Source: Mycoplasmopsis glycophila
GTDB taxonomy: Bacteria; Bacillota_I; Bacilli_A; Mycoplasmatales; Metamycoplasmataceae
Assembly: GCF_900660605.1 (NCBI RefSeq)
Contig: NZ_LR215024.1
Coordinates: 909,411 to 973,410 of the forward strand
DNA length: 64,000 nucleotides
Direction: 5' to 3'
Shown here: one piece after another, positions 44,801 to 55,400 of the stretch
Layout: every line of letters starts with the position of its first letter
Numbering within the stretch: the first letter of the stretch is position 1
Program-made: the position numbers and the translations under genes
Notes under the pieces: model-generated
What the model saw: the letters and a program-made list of their open reading frames with translations, nothing else
Told to the model about the DNA's origin: nothing
The model's database searches: none

Positions 44801-47800
44801 AAGCCTGTAATTGTGTAGGTTTTATTTTCTGTATAAATATTATCTTTATCGTTAGACTTAAGGATTTTGTATGTAACTACTAAAGTACCAGCATCATCAT
44901 TACCTTGAATGCCAATAATCTTCGTTTCAACACCTTGGTCATTTGGACTGACGCTTTGAGTAGTAATTAAATTTTGATCTGCTGTGGTTGGATTAATACT
45001 TTTATCTGGATAGTCAAAAGTAGCGGTGTAGTCTTTAATTTTTTCACGTTCTGTATTAATATCAGTTCATTTATCAACAATGGTTTTAATGTTTTTATCT
45101 GAACCTATTAATACTTTATTTGAATAGTCTTCGTTTGGAACATAAGTGTCTTTATATAGTTGTGCTTGATCAATTAATTGATTAACATTATTTTTTTCTG
45201 CTTTACTTAAAAATGAAAGATTGTTAATTTTAGTTTTAGCATTATTTTTAGCAGTGCTGAAAGCTGATTGCATTGCTTGATCAATGGTTGAATAATAGGT
45301 TGTATTAATGGCTAAAATTTTGGTTTGAGTGTTATATGTAAAAGGTCCATCTCAACCCAATTGAACTCCTAAATTATTAATAATATTAAATTTTTCCCCA
45401 CTAGTCTCATCGCCATTTAAAAAACTAAAATTATTAATTTCTTTTTTGAATTCTTGTAAGGCTCCATTAATTTCATCACCAGTTAATTTGTTGATTCAAT
45501 TTTGTTGTAAAGTGTTATTGCCATTAGTATAAAAAGTGTTTAAAGTTTGAGTTGAATCAAAAATATTATCAATAGTTTTATTGGCCGCATCCTTAAGATT
45601 AGCATCAAAAGTATCAAAAGAATTTAAATTAATAGAATTGGTTGATTTTGTAAAAACAGCATAATTTTTAAAATCATTTTGAGCTTTTTGTTGTTCAACA
45701 ATTTGGGTTTTTAAATTATTTTTTTCTGCTTCCAAATCATTTAAATTTTTAATACTATCTAGAACATTTTTAATATTAGATTTATAAGATTCTGAATTTG
45801 CCGAATCAAAAGCCTGAACTTGTTCATAATTTGTTAAAGGATTAATTACATTTTGAATCAAATTATTAGTTAGTAAGTTAGCTGCTTTTGAATTGTTATT
45901 TGGATAAGTTTGCGAATTAGCTTGAGTAATTTGATAATCATCTAATTTTGCATAAATAGAATCCAAATTATTTTTACCCGAAGTTTTAATTGCATCAAAT
46001 TTATCAGTTAAAACTTTTTTAATTGTTTGAAGAATTCTAGTTAAATAATCGAAAGAGTCTGCGGTGTCATATTTAGTTGAAGTACTTCTATCTTGGGCAT
46101 TGGTATCGTCATTATATTCACTAGATTTAAGTTTAATAATGTCAGAATTCGTATTGATAAAATCTTTTAAACTATTTTTAACTGAAATATCAGCTAAAGC
46201 ATAAATCATTTTATTTGTAGCAATCGCATTTCAATTTTTATCATAAATTTCTGCACCAAGTGCGAATTCACGAATGTCTTTATATTTTTCTTCAATTGAT
46301 TTTTGTAAATCGTCAATTTGATCTATTTTTGTTTTCCAACTATTTTTAATTGTTTCATTTGTATATTCATTATCTATATTAAGAGATGTATCAGCTTCAA
46401 CATACTTAGTTAAAGCGTCTTTTTCACCTTTAGTTAATCATTTTTTAGATTGAATATATCTTTTGAGATATTCTAAATCTGTAAATGTGTATTCAATTGG
46501 TGCAAAATCAAGATATTCTCTTCCAAAAGTGGTTGAAGCAGAAGCTGTTGTAGATCTAGCAATCATTCTTCATTTTTTTCTGTCAACACCTGAAGCAAAA
46601 GTAGCATTTAAATGTAAATTAGATAAATTATTATAACTTTTATAATCTTGATAAATATTTCTTGTTCTAATTACGTTTTTATTGTCATAAGAAATACCAT
46701 TTTTATCCACATTGTATGTAAAAGCACTATTTCCAATTTCAGAAATAGTTAAATTAGCCTGTGGGATTCCGTCAGTTGCTTTATTGTAAAATTCAAGATT
46801 ATCTTGAATTTTTTCTTCAGTGTTAAATTTCTTTAAATATGACTGTTTACGATCAGCCATTTTGATAAATCCACCAATAACTTTATAATCATCTCTATTA
46901 TTTAAATTTCTATATTCTGAAACTCCAAAATATGTTTTACTTCCAGTGGTAGAACTAGTATTACCAGCATATAATTGATTAAAAGGTTCAGTTGAATTAT
47001 TAAATGGTTTCATTTCTAATTCAACTACAGCTCCTGCAACAATTTCGTTATGTGATGTACTTGTATTAACTCTAAAAACAAACAATCCCCCTTGATTTCG
47101 AGTTATATTATCTTTAGTAATAACAGGAGTACCATTTCTAATTATTGAGTGTTGAAATAAACCAAAAGCAACTTGATTATATTTACTGGTTGTGAAAGAA
47201 AATTTAGAATTTCTTACCATTTGTGGAGTATAACCTCTAATTAAAACATCATAAAGTTCATTACTTCCTTGTTGTCTAGTGTTTTGTCATCAGTTTCTTT
47301 GATTTCTATTTACATCTGACATATTATTTTCGTATTCATCAGGAATATGATCATAGTATGGTAAATAAGCGTAGTCACTAACGTAAGCCATTTTTGACTT
47401 ACCGTTTATAGTTGTACTAACTGATTTCCCTGTGCTAGTTACTTGTTGCGTTTTACCTATTCATGGGCTTATTTCCATTGTACCAATATTAGCTTTTGGA
47501 TCATCATTGATATTTATAGTATATGTAGTTAATTTACCTTCAGTTTGATCAATATTAATACTGCTACTATCTTGTTTAACAAATAAGTGGATTTTGATAT
47601 CACCAACTAATCTAATATCCTCCGAAAAGTAAATTCCAGCAGTAAAAAAGTCATTATTTGTGTCAGCGTTAGTTAGGTTAATACCAACTTTAATTTTTTT
47701 ACTATTAGTTAATGGATTAAATCCATTTCCATTTCATCAAGAACCAGATCCATTAGGTAATGATGGTGAGTCACCATCTCTTTCTCAAGAATACATATGG

Positions 47801-48186
47801 CCAATTTCATTAGCAAAACCATCACCATTTCAATTGGTTTGATTAATATTTGTTGGTAAACCTGGGGTTGAAGCATCGAATAATCTATATCATGCATCAC
47901 CAGTTGCATTTCATTTAAGTTTATTATTTCCAGTTTGACTTAAATTAGTTGCTCCATTTGCATCTAAAGAGTTGTATCACCTATGAACTGTGCCATCAGT
48001 ATAATTATTATAACCTGTTCAAATATCATCTAAAATATTAGAATTAACTTTATCAAACACATAATTAACATCATTAATTGCAATATTCACATCTTTTTTC
48101 GAATAATTTGCTGAAAGAGTCAAAATTAAACTTGAAACAGATAATGAAGATGATAAAAGCAAAATCAATTTTTTATTTTTTCTCAT
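35863..48186 (-). CDS. Giant surface protein 1 (4,107 residues) with lipoprotein-17-like and GA/FIVAR-like repeats
   Basis: A single frame of 12.3 kb when TGA is Trp; the spaces between its ATG-led segments were read and contain no TAA/TAG. Residues 1-26 are a signal peptide without a lipobox. Residues to about 660 form a unique N-terminal domain, followed by coiled coil. About residues 1040-1300 and 1620-2930 are repeats of roughly 100 residues with a LQSTK/LxSTR strand and a ITGF(K/Q)TExxRLN linker, matching the lipoprotein-17-related family (PF04200). About 1320-1620 and 2940-4030 are GA/FIVAR-like helical repeats (NLNQQQKDAYINQIK, YQNADQNNKEAFDNAL) as in staphylococcal Ebh. A membrane helix and KKSKKDEE end the protein. 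Ribosome site GGAG and TATAAT at 48231 are upstream. Probably an adhesin; ligand unknown. Confidence 0.88.
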
Positions 48187-48230
48187 ATTTATATCTCCAA
48201 ATTCAAAAATTTATAAGTAAACTTTACTTT

Positions 48231-48236
48231 ATTATA
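48231..48236 (-). promoter_or_regulatory. -10 box of giant surface gene 1
   Basis: TATAAT on the minus strand (GTATAATAAAG), 44 nt before the ATG at 48186; the left end of the next IS remnant lies about 30 bp further out. Confidence 0.5.
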
Positions 48237-48351
48237 CATATATACCAGAACTCTTTTGTAAATTATTAAATATTAAACGAAATGTCACACCCTAGAGTTT
48301 TAAAAATGAAATCTAGATCTTAAATAAAATTTTAATTAATAAGGAGTCAAT

Positions 48352-49263
48352 ATGAGTGCGTTTAAAATTACAACACATAAAAAAATGAGTGATTACGAAG
48401 AGAGAAAAGCCCACATAATGGCGTGTGTTTTAAGACTTTGAAATAAAAGGACAAACAAAGAACTTGCAAACCTTTATTGCGTCAGTGCCAGAACAATAAT
48501 TAGATATAAAAAAGAAATAAAACCGTTTGTCGAAAGTGGTTCATTTACTGTTGCTCACAAAGGTAGAAAAAATGAAAATGCTCTCAAATATAAAGATGAG
48601 ACTATAAATAAAATTATGTGTGATTATTATGATTTTACGGAAGAGTTTTTTCCTAAAAACGCAACTATTAACACTGCTCCTTTTTCGCTTTATTATCATG
48701 AAAAAGTAAAACAAATTTTTAACATTAGTTATGCACAAGCTTTTAAAAGAGTTAAAAAGCAAGGTTTTGCTAATGTTCAAATGACAAGAAAATATAAAAA
48801 TGAATCTAAAAAAATTAGAAGATTGCTTGAACAAGAAATTGGTGAAAAAATTTCGCTTTTCACAAGAATTGGTTCTTTAGAAATAGATGAGCGTGAAAAG
48901 AAAAGAAAAAGCGTTTATCAAGCTAAAAATATACATTTAAAATTTGGTGAAAATGTTGAATTAGACGCTTGTAAAGAAGTGTTTTTTGGTAATAAAAAAG
49001 TCTTCATTTATCACGCAATTGATTCATCTACAGTTTTGAAATATTGCATTTATAAATTAAAGAAATTTTATAAGGATAATGGAGAGATCCAAAAACTCAT
49101 AATGAATATGTTTATAGATGTATTGAAGCTTATAACAATCACAACAAAGACTGCGAATGGTAAAGTTGTAAGTGAAATCAACAATAATTTAGATCCAGAA
49201 AATAAGGAATTAAACAAAATATATAGTGATTTTCGATATGCGATTGATGGTCTATCATTGTAA
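48352..49263 (+). CDS. Chimeric transposase, joined in frame
   Basis: 303 residues in one frame. Residues 1-227 resemble ISNCY/IS1202-type transposases: a helix-turn-helix (NKRTNKELANLYCVSARTI), and VELDACKEVFFGNKKVFIYH with the first catalytic Asp, then AIDSS. After that the protein continues as the IS1634-type C-terminus (VLKYCIYKLKKFYKD to YAIDGLSL). Both DDE cores are therefore incomplete and the protein is unlikely to work as a transposase. An AAGGAG site precedes the ATG. The in-frame join is probably chance. Confidence 0.7.
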
Positions 49264-49275
49264 TTTAAAAGTGCA

Positions 49276-49313
49276 AAAAACGAATACGCCTTATTTGTAG
49301 GTGTATTCGTTTT
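49276..49313 (+). terminator. Terminator inside the IS1634-like right end
   Basis: AAAACGAATACGCC and GGTGTATTCGTTTT pair around TTATTTGTA, followed by T's. The same hairpin occurs near 30702 and 35696. Confidence 0.75.
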
Positions 49314-49434
49314 TTTTCATTATAACTTGGAAACGCAGAATTAAGATCTTTAATTTTAAACAAAAAGACGAAAATCACCACTAGAAATTCACCTTTATTA
49401 CATCTACATGAGTTAAAAGTAAATATATTGCAAT

Positions 49435-50190
49435 CTAAATTGTAAAAAGTTCTGTTGGATCAATTTTGAATTGTAACATATTAGCAGTTTCTCTACCTCT
49501 ATCACCACCTTTTCTTTGAATCGTTATCTTCCCTATTTTAATAGAACCTTTTGCACTTATTTGAACCTCTCCGTTAAAATAATAATAACTAATAACTTCA
49601 TTTATATTTTTTAAAGCTCATGAAAAATCATTTTCTTCTTTTCGAATTACAAGAACTCATTCCACAGAGAATTCTCCGTGACCTTTTAATATATCTAATA
49701 CTATCAACAGTTTATTCTGATTTAATCAATTCAAAATCAAATCTTTTTCTTCATCTGTAAATTCATCAATATACATTCTTCTTTTATCTCTAACATTATT
49801 TTTATATGGTTTTAGTTCACCAGTGAAATATTGAAAAATAGTATAGACATTTAAAGGTATATTTCACATTTCTTGGTAACTTTTTAATCATCTTTTATCA
49901 ATTTGATTGTATCCTTTTTTGTTGCTCACTAATTTAACTTGAATATTTTCAACATCGATAGTATTTTTTAACTTAATTTTGATTTTTACATTCAAATCAC
50001 TTTTATAACCGAATATTAAATCTGCTTTAACATATTCAATTTCGTTCAATTTATATTTCATTATTTTTAATCAAGATTGTGCTTCTTTATCACTTTTTCA
50101 ATTATTAAATTTCTGTGCAATAAATCTTTCATTTCGAAAACCGCCTTTTGCAGTTTTTGAACCGAGTTTTGTTTTATCTGTTGGTTTCAT
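49435..50190 (-). CDS. Probable type II restriction endonuclease
   Basis: 251 residues under code 4 (Trp codons are TGA). The N-terminal region GSKTAKGGFRNERFIAQKFN followed by DKEAQSWLKIM is one I associate with type II endonucleases paired with C5-cytosine methyltransferases, though I cannot name the subtype or the site. A clear PD-(D/E)xK core is not visible by eye. Context is the main evidence: it starts 1 nt after the methyltransferase stop, with an AAGGAATAAA site overlapping that gene's end, so translation is coupled and the nuclease is made after the protecting enzyme. Adapted to the UGA-Trp code, so it was probably acquired from another mollicute. Confidence 0.7.
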
Positions 50191-50191
50191 T

Positions 50192-51154
50192 TTATTCCTT
50201 ATTCTTAATATTTCTTAACATATTTTGAACTATCGCATCGATAACATTAACAGTCATAGCATTACCAGCTTGTGATAAAACTTTATTATTATTTAGATTA
50301 TATTTTTTTACTTTTTTAGCAATATTTTTTGGAAAACCTTGAATTAATAATGCCTCGTAACCGTTTAATTTCTTAATTTTCTTATTTTGAACATACAATA
50401 ATCCATGTCTACCGGTTCTTAATGTTGGAAAAAACTGATTATACTTTCTTAAATCTGATTGTCTTCAATCTATAACACAATTTTCTCATCCTAATATTTC
50501 ATCATTTGTAAATTTTTGATTGTTGTATTTATTTGATAAATATTTTTGAAACGTTTTATCTTGAATATCTAGCTCTGTATTATTCTCTGAGTCAAGAAAA
50601 TAATGAAAAGTTTTATTTGACTCAAATTTACTTGGAAACACAAAATTACCGTTATCATATTCTTTTAAGAATCCAACAATATAAATTCTTTCTCGTGCTT
50701 GCGGTACACCAAAATCTAAACTATTGAGGACTTTATAGTAAATGTTGTAACCTATTTTTTCTAATTCGGTTTTTATTGTATTAAATGTTTTACCCTTATT
50801 ATGATTTACCAAACCTTTTACATTTTCTAAAATAAAATATTTATTTTTCATATGTTTCATTATTTGAATTAAAGAATATATGATTTTTCCTCTTTCATCG
50901 TCAAATCCAGCTCTTTTACCAACTATCGAAAATGTTTGACAAGGGAATCCTGCTATTAAAAACTCGAATTTAGGTAGATCTAGAATGTTAAGTTTTGTTA
51001 AATCACCATAATTTCTCTCATCATCAAAAAACAATTCATATGTTTTTGATGTATACTTATCGATTTCTGAATGACCAACACATTCTAAACCATTTTTTTC
51101 AAGAGCAATTCTTCCACCCCCAATACCAGCACAAAAATCAAAAAATTTTATCAT
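50192..51154 (-). CDS. DNA (cytosine-5)-methyltransferase
   Basis: 320 residues. Motif I FFDFCAGIGGGRIALEKNG (SAM binding), motif IV AGFPCQTFS with catalytic Cys72, motif VI FILENVKGL, motif VIII VPQARERIYIVGF, a short target-recognition region, and motifs IX/X with LQ-type QGFP and SQAGNAMTVNVIDAI. It methylates cytosine within the site cut by its partner nuclease; the specificity is unknown. One transcription unit with the endonuclease downstream. A 14-bp palindrome covers the start region and might serve self-control. Confidence 0.93.
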
Positions 51155-51167
51155 TATATTAATATAA
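51154..51167. promoter_or_regulatory. 14-bp palindrome at the methyltransferase start
   Basis: TTATATTAATATAA reads the same on both strands and overlaps the start codon of the methyltransferase. It is AT-only, so chance is possible. Confidence 0.3.
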
Positions 51168-51308
51168 GTTTAACCTTTCATATTTTTAAAAAACATTGAA
51201 TTAATAGCCACTACAATCTCTTTGAATACTAAATGTAGAAATCAATATTATTAATTATATATTAAGCATTAACATCATCTTAAAAAACATGAAATTTTTA
51301 AAAATAAT

Positions 51309-52072
51309 ATTAAATATTAAACGAAATGCCACACCCTAGAGTTTTAAAAATGAAATCTAGATCTTAAATAAAATTTTAATTAATAAGGAGTGATTATGAG
51401 CCTGTTTAAAATTACAACACATAAAAAAATGAGTGATTACGAAGAGAGAAAAGCCCACATAATGACGGTGTATTAAGGCTTTGAAATAAAAGGACAAACA
51501 AAGAACTTGAAACCTTTATCGCCTCAGTGCCAGAACAATAATTAGATACAAAAAAGAAATAAAACTGCTTGTTGAAAGTGGTTCATTTACTGTTGCTCAC
51601 AAAGGTAGAAAAACGAAAATGCTCTCAAATATAAAGATGAGAGTATAAATAAAATTATGCGTGATTATTATGATTTTACGGAAGAGTTTTTTCCTAAAAA
51701 TGCAACTATTAACATTGCTCCTTTTTCGCTTTATTATCATGAAAAAGTAAAACAAAGTTTTAACATTAGTTATTCACAAGCTTTTAAAAGAGTTAAAAAG
51801 CAAAGTTTTGTTAATGTTCAAATGACAAGAAAATATAAAAACGAATCTAAAAAAAATTAGAAGATTACTTGAACAAGAAATTGGTGAAAAAATTTCACTT
51901 TTCACAAGAATTAGTTCTTTAGAAATAGATGAGTGTGAAAAGAAAAGAAAAAGCGTTTATCAAGCTAAAAATATACATTTAAAATTTGGCGAAAATGTTG
52001 AATTAGATGCTTGTTAAGAAGTGTTTTTCGGTAATAAAAAAGTCTTCATTTATCACGCAATTGATTCACCTA
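51309..52072 (+). pseudogene. Decayed IS1202-like element and transposase
   Basis: The leader and the ATG at 51396 match the copy at 48265-49032. The reading frame is broken by several small deletions near 51466-51520 and 51612, an extra base near 51850, and a TAA at about 52015 where the other copy has AAA. The match ends at the same point (GATTCACCTACA). Readable pieces include ATINIAPFSLYYHEKVKQSF. No right end can be assigned. Confidence 0.8.
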
Positions 52073-52435
52073 CAATAATTTACATAAATTTAAAATTTTT
52101 GATATATAATAGTCTGCTATCAATTTTTAAAATACTTTTTCTTTTTTAGTCTAAAATTTTATTTTAAAAATATAAAAATAAAACCCAGAAAACAGTAAGT
52201 TAGGGCATCAAAAGTTAGTAAAAAGTTTAATTTACTAAGGTATTTCAATACACTTTAGTTGTTTTTAATTTCGCACCGATTGAATTCTTTCACTGTTATA
52301 TCAAACATAAAATCATCAATGGATGATTTTGATTCATTAAAAGTTATTTTGTAATATCAATTAATTTTAAACATTTTTAAAATAAATAAAAATATGGAAC
52401 AAAAATTCCATATTTTTTTAATGTAAAATTAAGAA
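52073..52435. other. Intergenic stretch with a doubtful 39-codon frame
   Basis: Between the IS remnant and the stop of giant gene 2. On the minus strand 52374 to 52255 is an ATG-to-TAA frame of 39 codons (MFKINWYYKITF..., TGA as Trp) with no clear ribosome site; it may be a gene fragment. A terminator lies at 52391-52420. Nothing else was recognised. Confidence 0.4.
52391..52420 (-). terminator. Terminator of giant surface gene 2
   Basis: AATATGGAA and TTCCATATT arms (6-nt loop) followed on the minus strand by TTTATTTATT, 16 nt past the stop. Confidence 0.8.
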
Positions 52436-55400
52436 TTATTTTTTACTTTTTTTAACTAAAACACCAATAATTATAGCTGCAAGAGTTGTGCTTAAACCTA
52501 AAGCTAAATATCAAAGTCAACTTAATTTTTCTTCAACACCTGCTTTTTCTTTTAATAGTGTTTCAAATAATGATTTTTCAATTTTATTTAATGGATCATA
52601 ATTAAGTTTTAATAATTCTTTAATTAATTTTTTATTTAAATTACTTTCTGGTTTATAAGTATCAAAATATGAAGTATTTAAGATACTATTAGCAAATTCA
52701 ACAAACTTAGTTTGATTTAATTGTTCTAACTTATTAGTTGCATCAATAAATTTAGTTTTGTCAACATTTTTAAGAGCATCAAAATAACTTATTTCAGCTT
52801 CTGCCAAGTTTAGATTATATTGATTTTGATTTAGAACAAAATTTTTGCTTGTATCTAATTTACTATTTAAATCGCTTGATTCAACTAAATTAATTAATTC
52901 AGTAATTGAATTGATTTTAGCATTTAAGTCTTGAATTGCTTTTTCAGTATCAGGATTTTTAACATCTGAATTATTTCATTGTTCGTGTAATGATTTAAGC
53001 AATTTACCTTGCTCAATTAATTCAATCAATTTATTAATGTCGTTAATATCTTCACCATAGTTAACCAATTCATCTAAAATGTCTTGAATTTCTTTTGGCA
53101 ATTCTTTATTATTAACATCTTTTTGATACTCAATAATTTTGGCGTTTAACTTCTCATATAAATCATTAATTTTCTTAACTTCATCATCAATTACTTTGAA
53201 ACTTTGTTTAAGTTTATCTAAAATTTCTTGAGTTTCAGCAACTGAAGTATTTGCACTATTATAACCATTTGGAGTTTGATTATTAATTAATTTTTTAGCA
53301 TTATTTAAAGCATTTTCGTAGTTATTACGTTTTTCTTCAGATACTTTATTATAGTAGCTTGAACCTTTAATTTCGCTTTCTTTTGCAATTTCATCTTTTA
53401 ACTCTTTCATCTTATTATCAAGATTTTGAGCTTCATCTAAAATTGCTGGGTTATCAACCAAGTCATTATTTTTAATTCTGTTAATTAAATCATCTTTCTG
53501 ACTTTGGTTAAGATTTTCAAGGTTTTGAATAGCTTTAATATTATTGTTTTTGTCAGCAATTAATTTATTAAGTTTATCTTGCAATGTAGCTACTTGGCCA
53601 GCTTCATCATTATGTTTATCAATGTTATTTACTTGGGCTATTAAATTAGCTTTTTCATTTGGTGATAAAACTTCTGAATTATTAATTTGTTCAATTAAAT
53701 CATTTTCTAAACCATTTAACTCTTCATATGAGTGTTGTAATGATTTGTCATTATTTGATAATAAATCTTCCAATAATTTATTATCAACACCATTATCTGA
53801 ATCTGATGTTAATAATTTTTTAGCTTCAGCTAATTTATTATCAAATTGTTCTTTATTATCAGCTTTATTGTATTTTGTGTTATTTGGATCAGCGATTGAT
53901 TTTTCATAGTTTTTGACTAATTTGTCTAAAGCTGCCATTTTTTTACTTAAATTAATTGCATCTTCATAAGCTTTTTGTGCTTCTGCTAAATCAGTTGCAT
54001 TATTAATTGCTTCTTTAGCTTCAGTTAATTGTTTTTGATTAAGAATATTTGGTAAATCAGGTTGATTTACATTCTTTTCTAATTTATTAAGTAAAGCTTC
54101 TTTTTGAGCATCAAAAACAATTTTGCTAAATTCCTCTGGATTAGTAATTACATTATTTTCATCTAATGTCATTTCTTTATTAATGATTTGATTAATATAT
54201 TCATTTTTGTTATTTTGATCTAAATCATTATTATCAATTGCTTTAATTTGATCTACATAAACTTTTTTAGCATCATTAACAATTTGTGCTTGCTCTTTTA
54301 ATTTCGCAATAGTTTCATCTGTGATTGCATTTTTGTTAAGTTGTTCTTTAAATTTTACTTTCTCGTCTGCACTTAAATATGGTGCATTATCAACATATTT
54401 AAGAGCTTCATCACGATTAATATTGGTATTAGCTAATTTAAGATCATCAATTGCTTTTTGTACTGCATTTAAATCTGCATTGTAATTAAATGCATCATTT
54501 GGATCAGTATTTTCTTTACCATTTTTAATTTTATTAGCCACATTTAATGCATTATCAAAAGCTTCTTTATTATTTTGATCTGCGTTTTGATATGCACTTG
54601 AATTAGGTACATCTTTAACATTTTTAATTGTTTGTTTTAACTCAAGCATTTTGTTATCTAAAGTAGTTGCATTATTTTCAATGGTTTCTAATTGATCATT
54701 GTCACTTGATTTAATTTGATTAATATATGCATCTTTTTGTTGTTGATTCAAGTTTTCATATGCTTTAATTCGATTAATTGCTTCTTTTTTAAGAGCTTCA
54801 ATTTGTGCAATTTCACCTTTAATATCGTTTAGAGTTAATTTAGTACCATCATCATTAGTTTTTTCTAAAGTATTAGGATCTAATGAATTAAGTTTATTAA
54901 TTAAATCCTCTTTTTGTTTTGGAGATAAGTATTCATTATCAGTTACTTCTTGAATAGTTTTTTGAATATCACCATCTAAAGCTTCATATTTGGTTTGAAT
55001 TTCACCTTTAGTATTAGTTTCCTCGTTACCAATTCAATTATCTAAATTATCTGTACCTAAATCAGTAGTATTAGTTTTATCTAATAAGTTTTTAGCATCT
55101 TCAATTACTTTGTCAAAAGCATTTTTAGGTGTTTCTGAAGCATGTTTATATTTATCTAATGATTTTTTAGCTTCATAGTTTTTAACTATTTCATCTAATT
55201 TAGCCATTTTATCATCTAAGGTTTGACCAGCAGCTTTTTGTGTTTTTGCTTTATCTAAGTTTTCAGCAGTTTTAATTTTATTAATTACATCAGCTAATTG
55301 AGCTTTGTTTAAGTGAACGAAATCTTTTTCTGCTTCATTAACTAGAATTTGTTTATCTGCTTCTAATTCGATTTTTTTAACTTTATCGATAGAATCAGTT

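Larger units (their letters stand above)
48265..49338 (+). mobile_element. Chimeric IS remnant: IS1202-like left part joined to IS1634-like right end
   Basis: 48265-49032 matches 51309-52072 closely, including the non-coding leader with TCACACCCTAGAGTTTT. From 49033 the sequence switches to the right end of the IS1634-like element (as at about 30460-30768), ending CTTGGAAACGCAG. The junction is at GATTCATCTACA/GTTTTGAAATATTGC. Confidence 0.75.

Noticed and set aside
35863..48186. About ten separate surface-protein genes in tandem
   Set aside because: All pieces share one frame and the breaks are TGA codons only, so under code 4 they form one gene. The same holds for 3815-9115 and 52436-63088.
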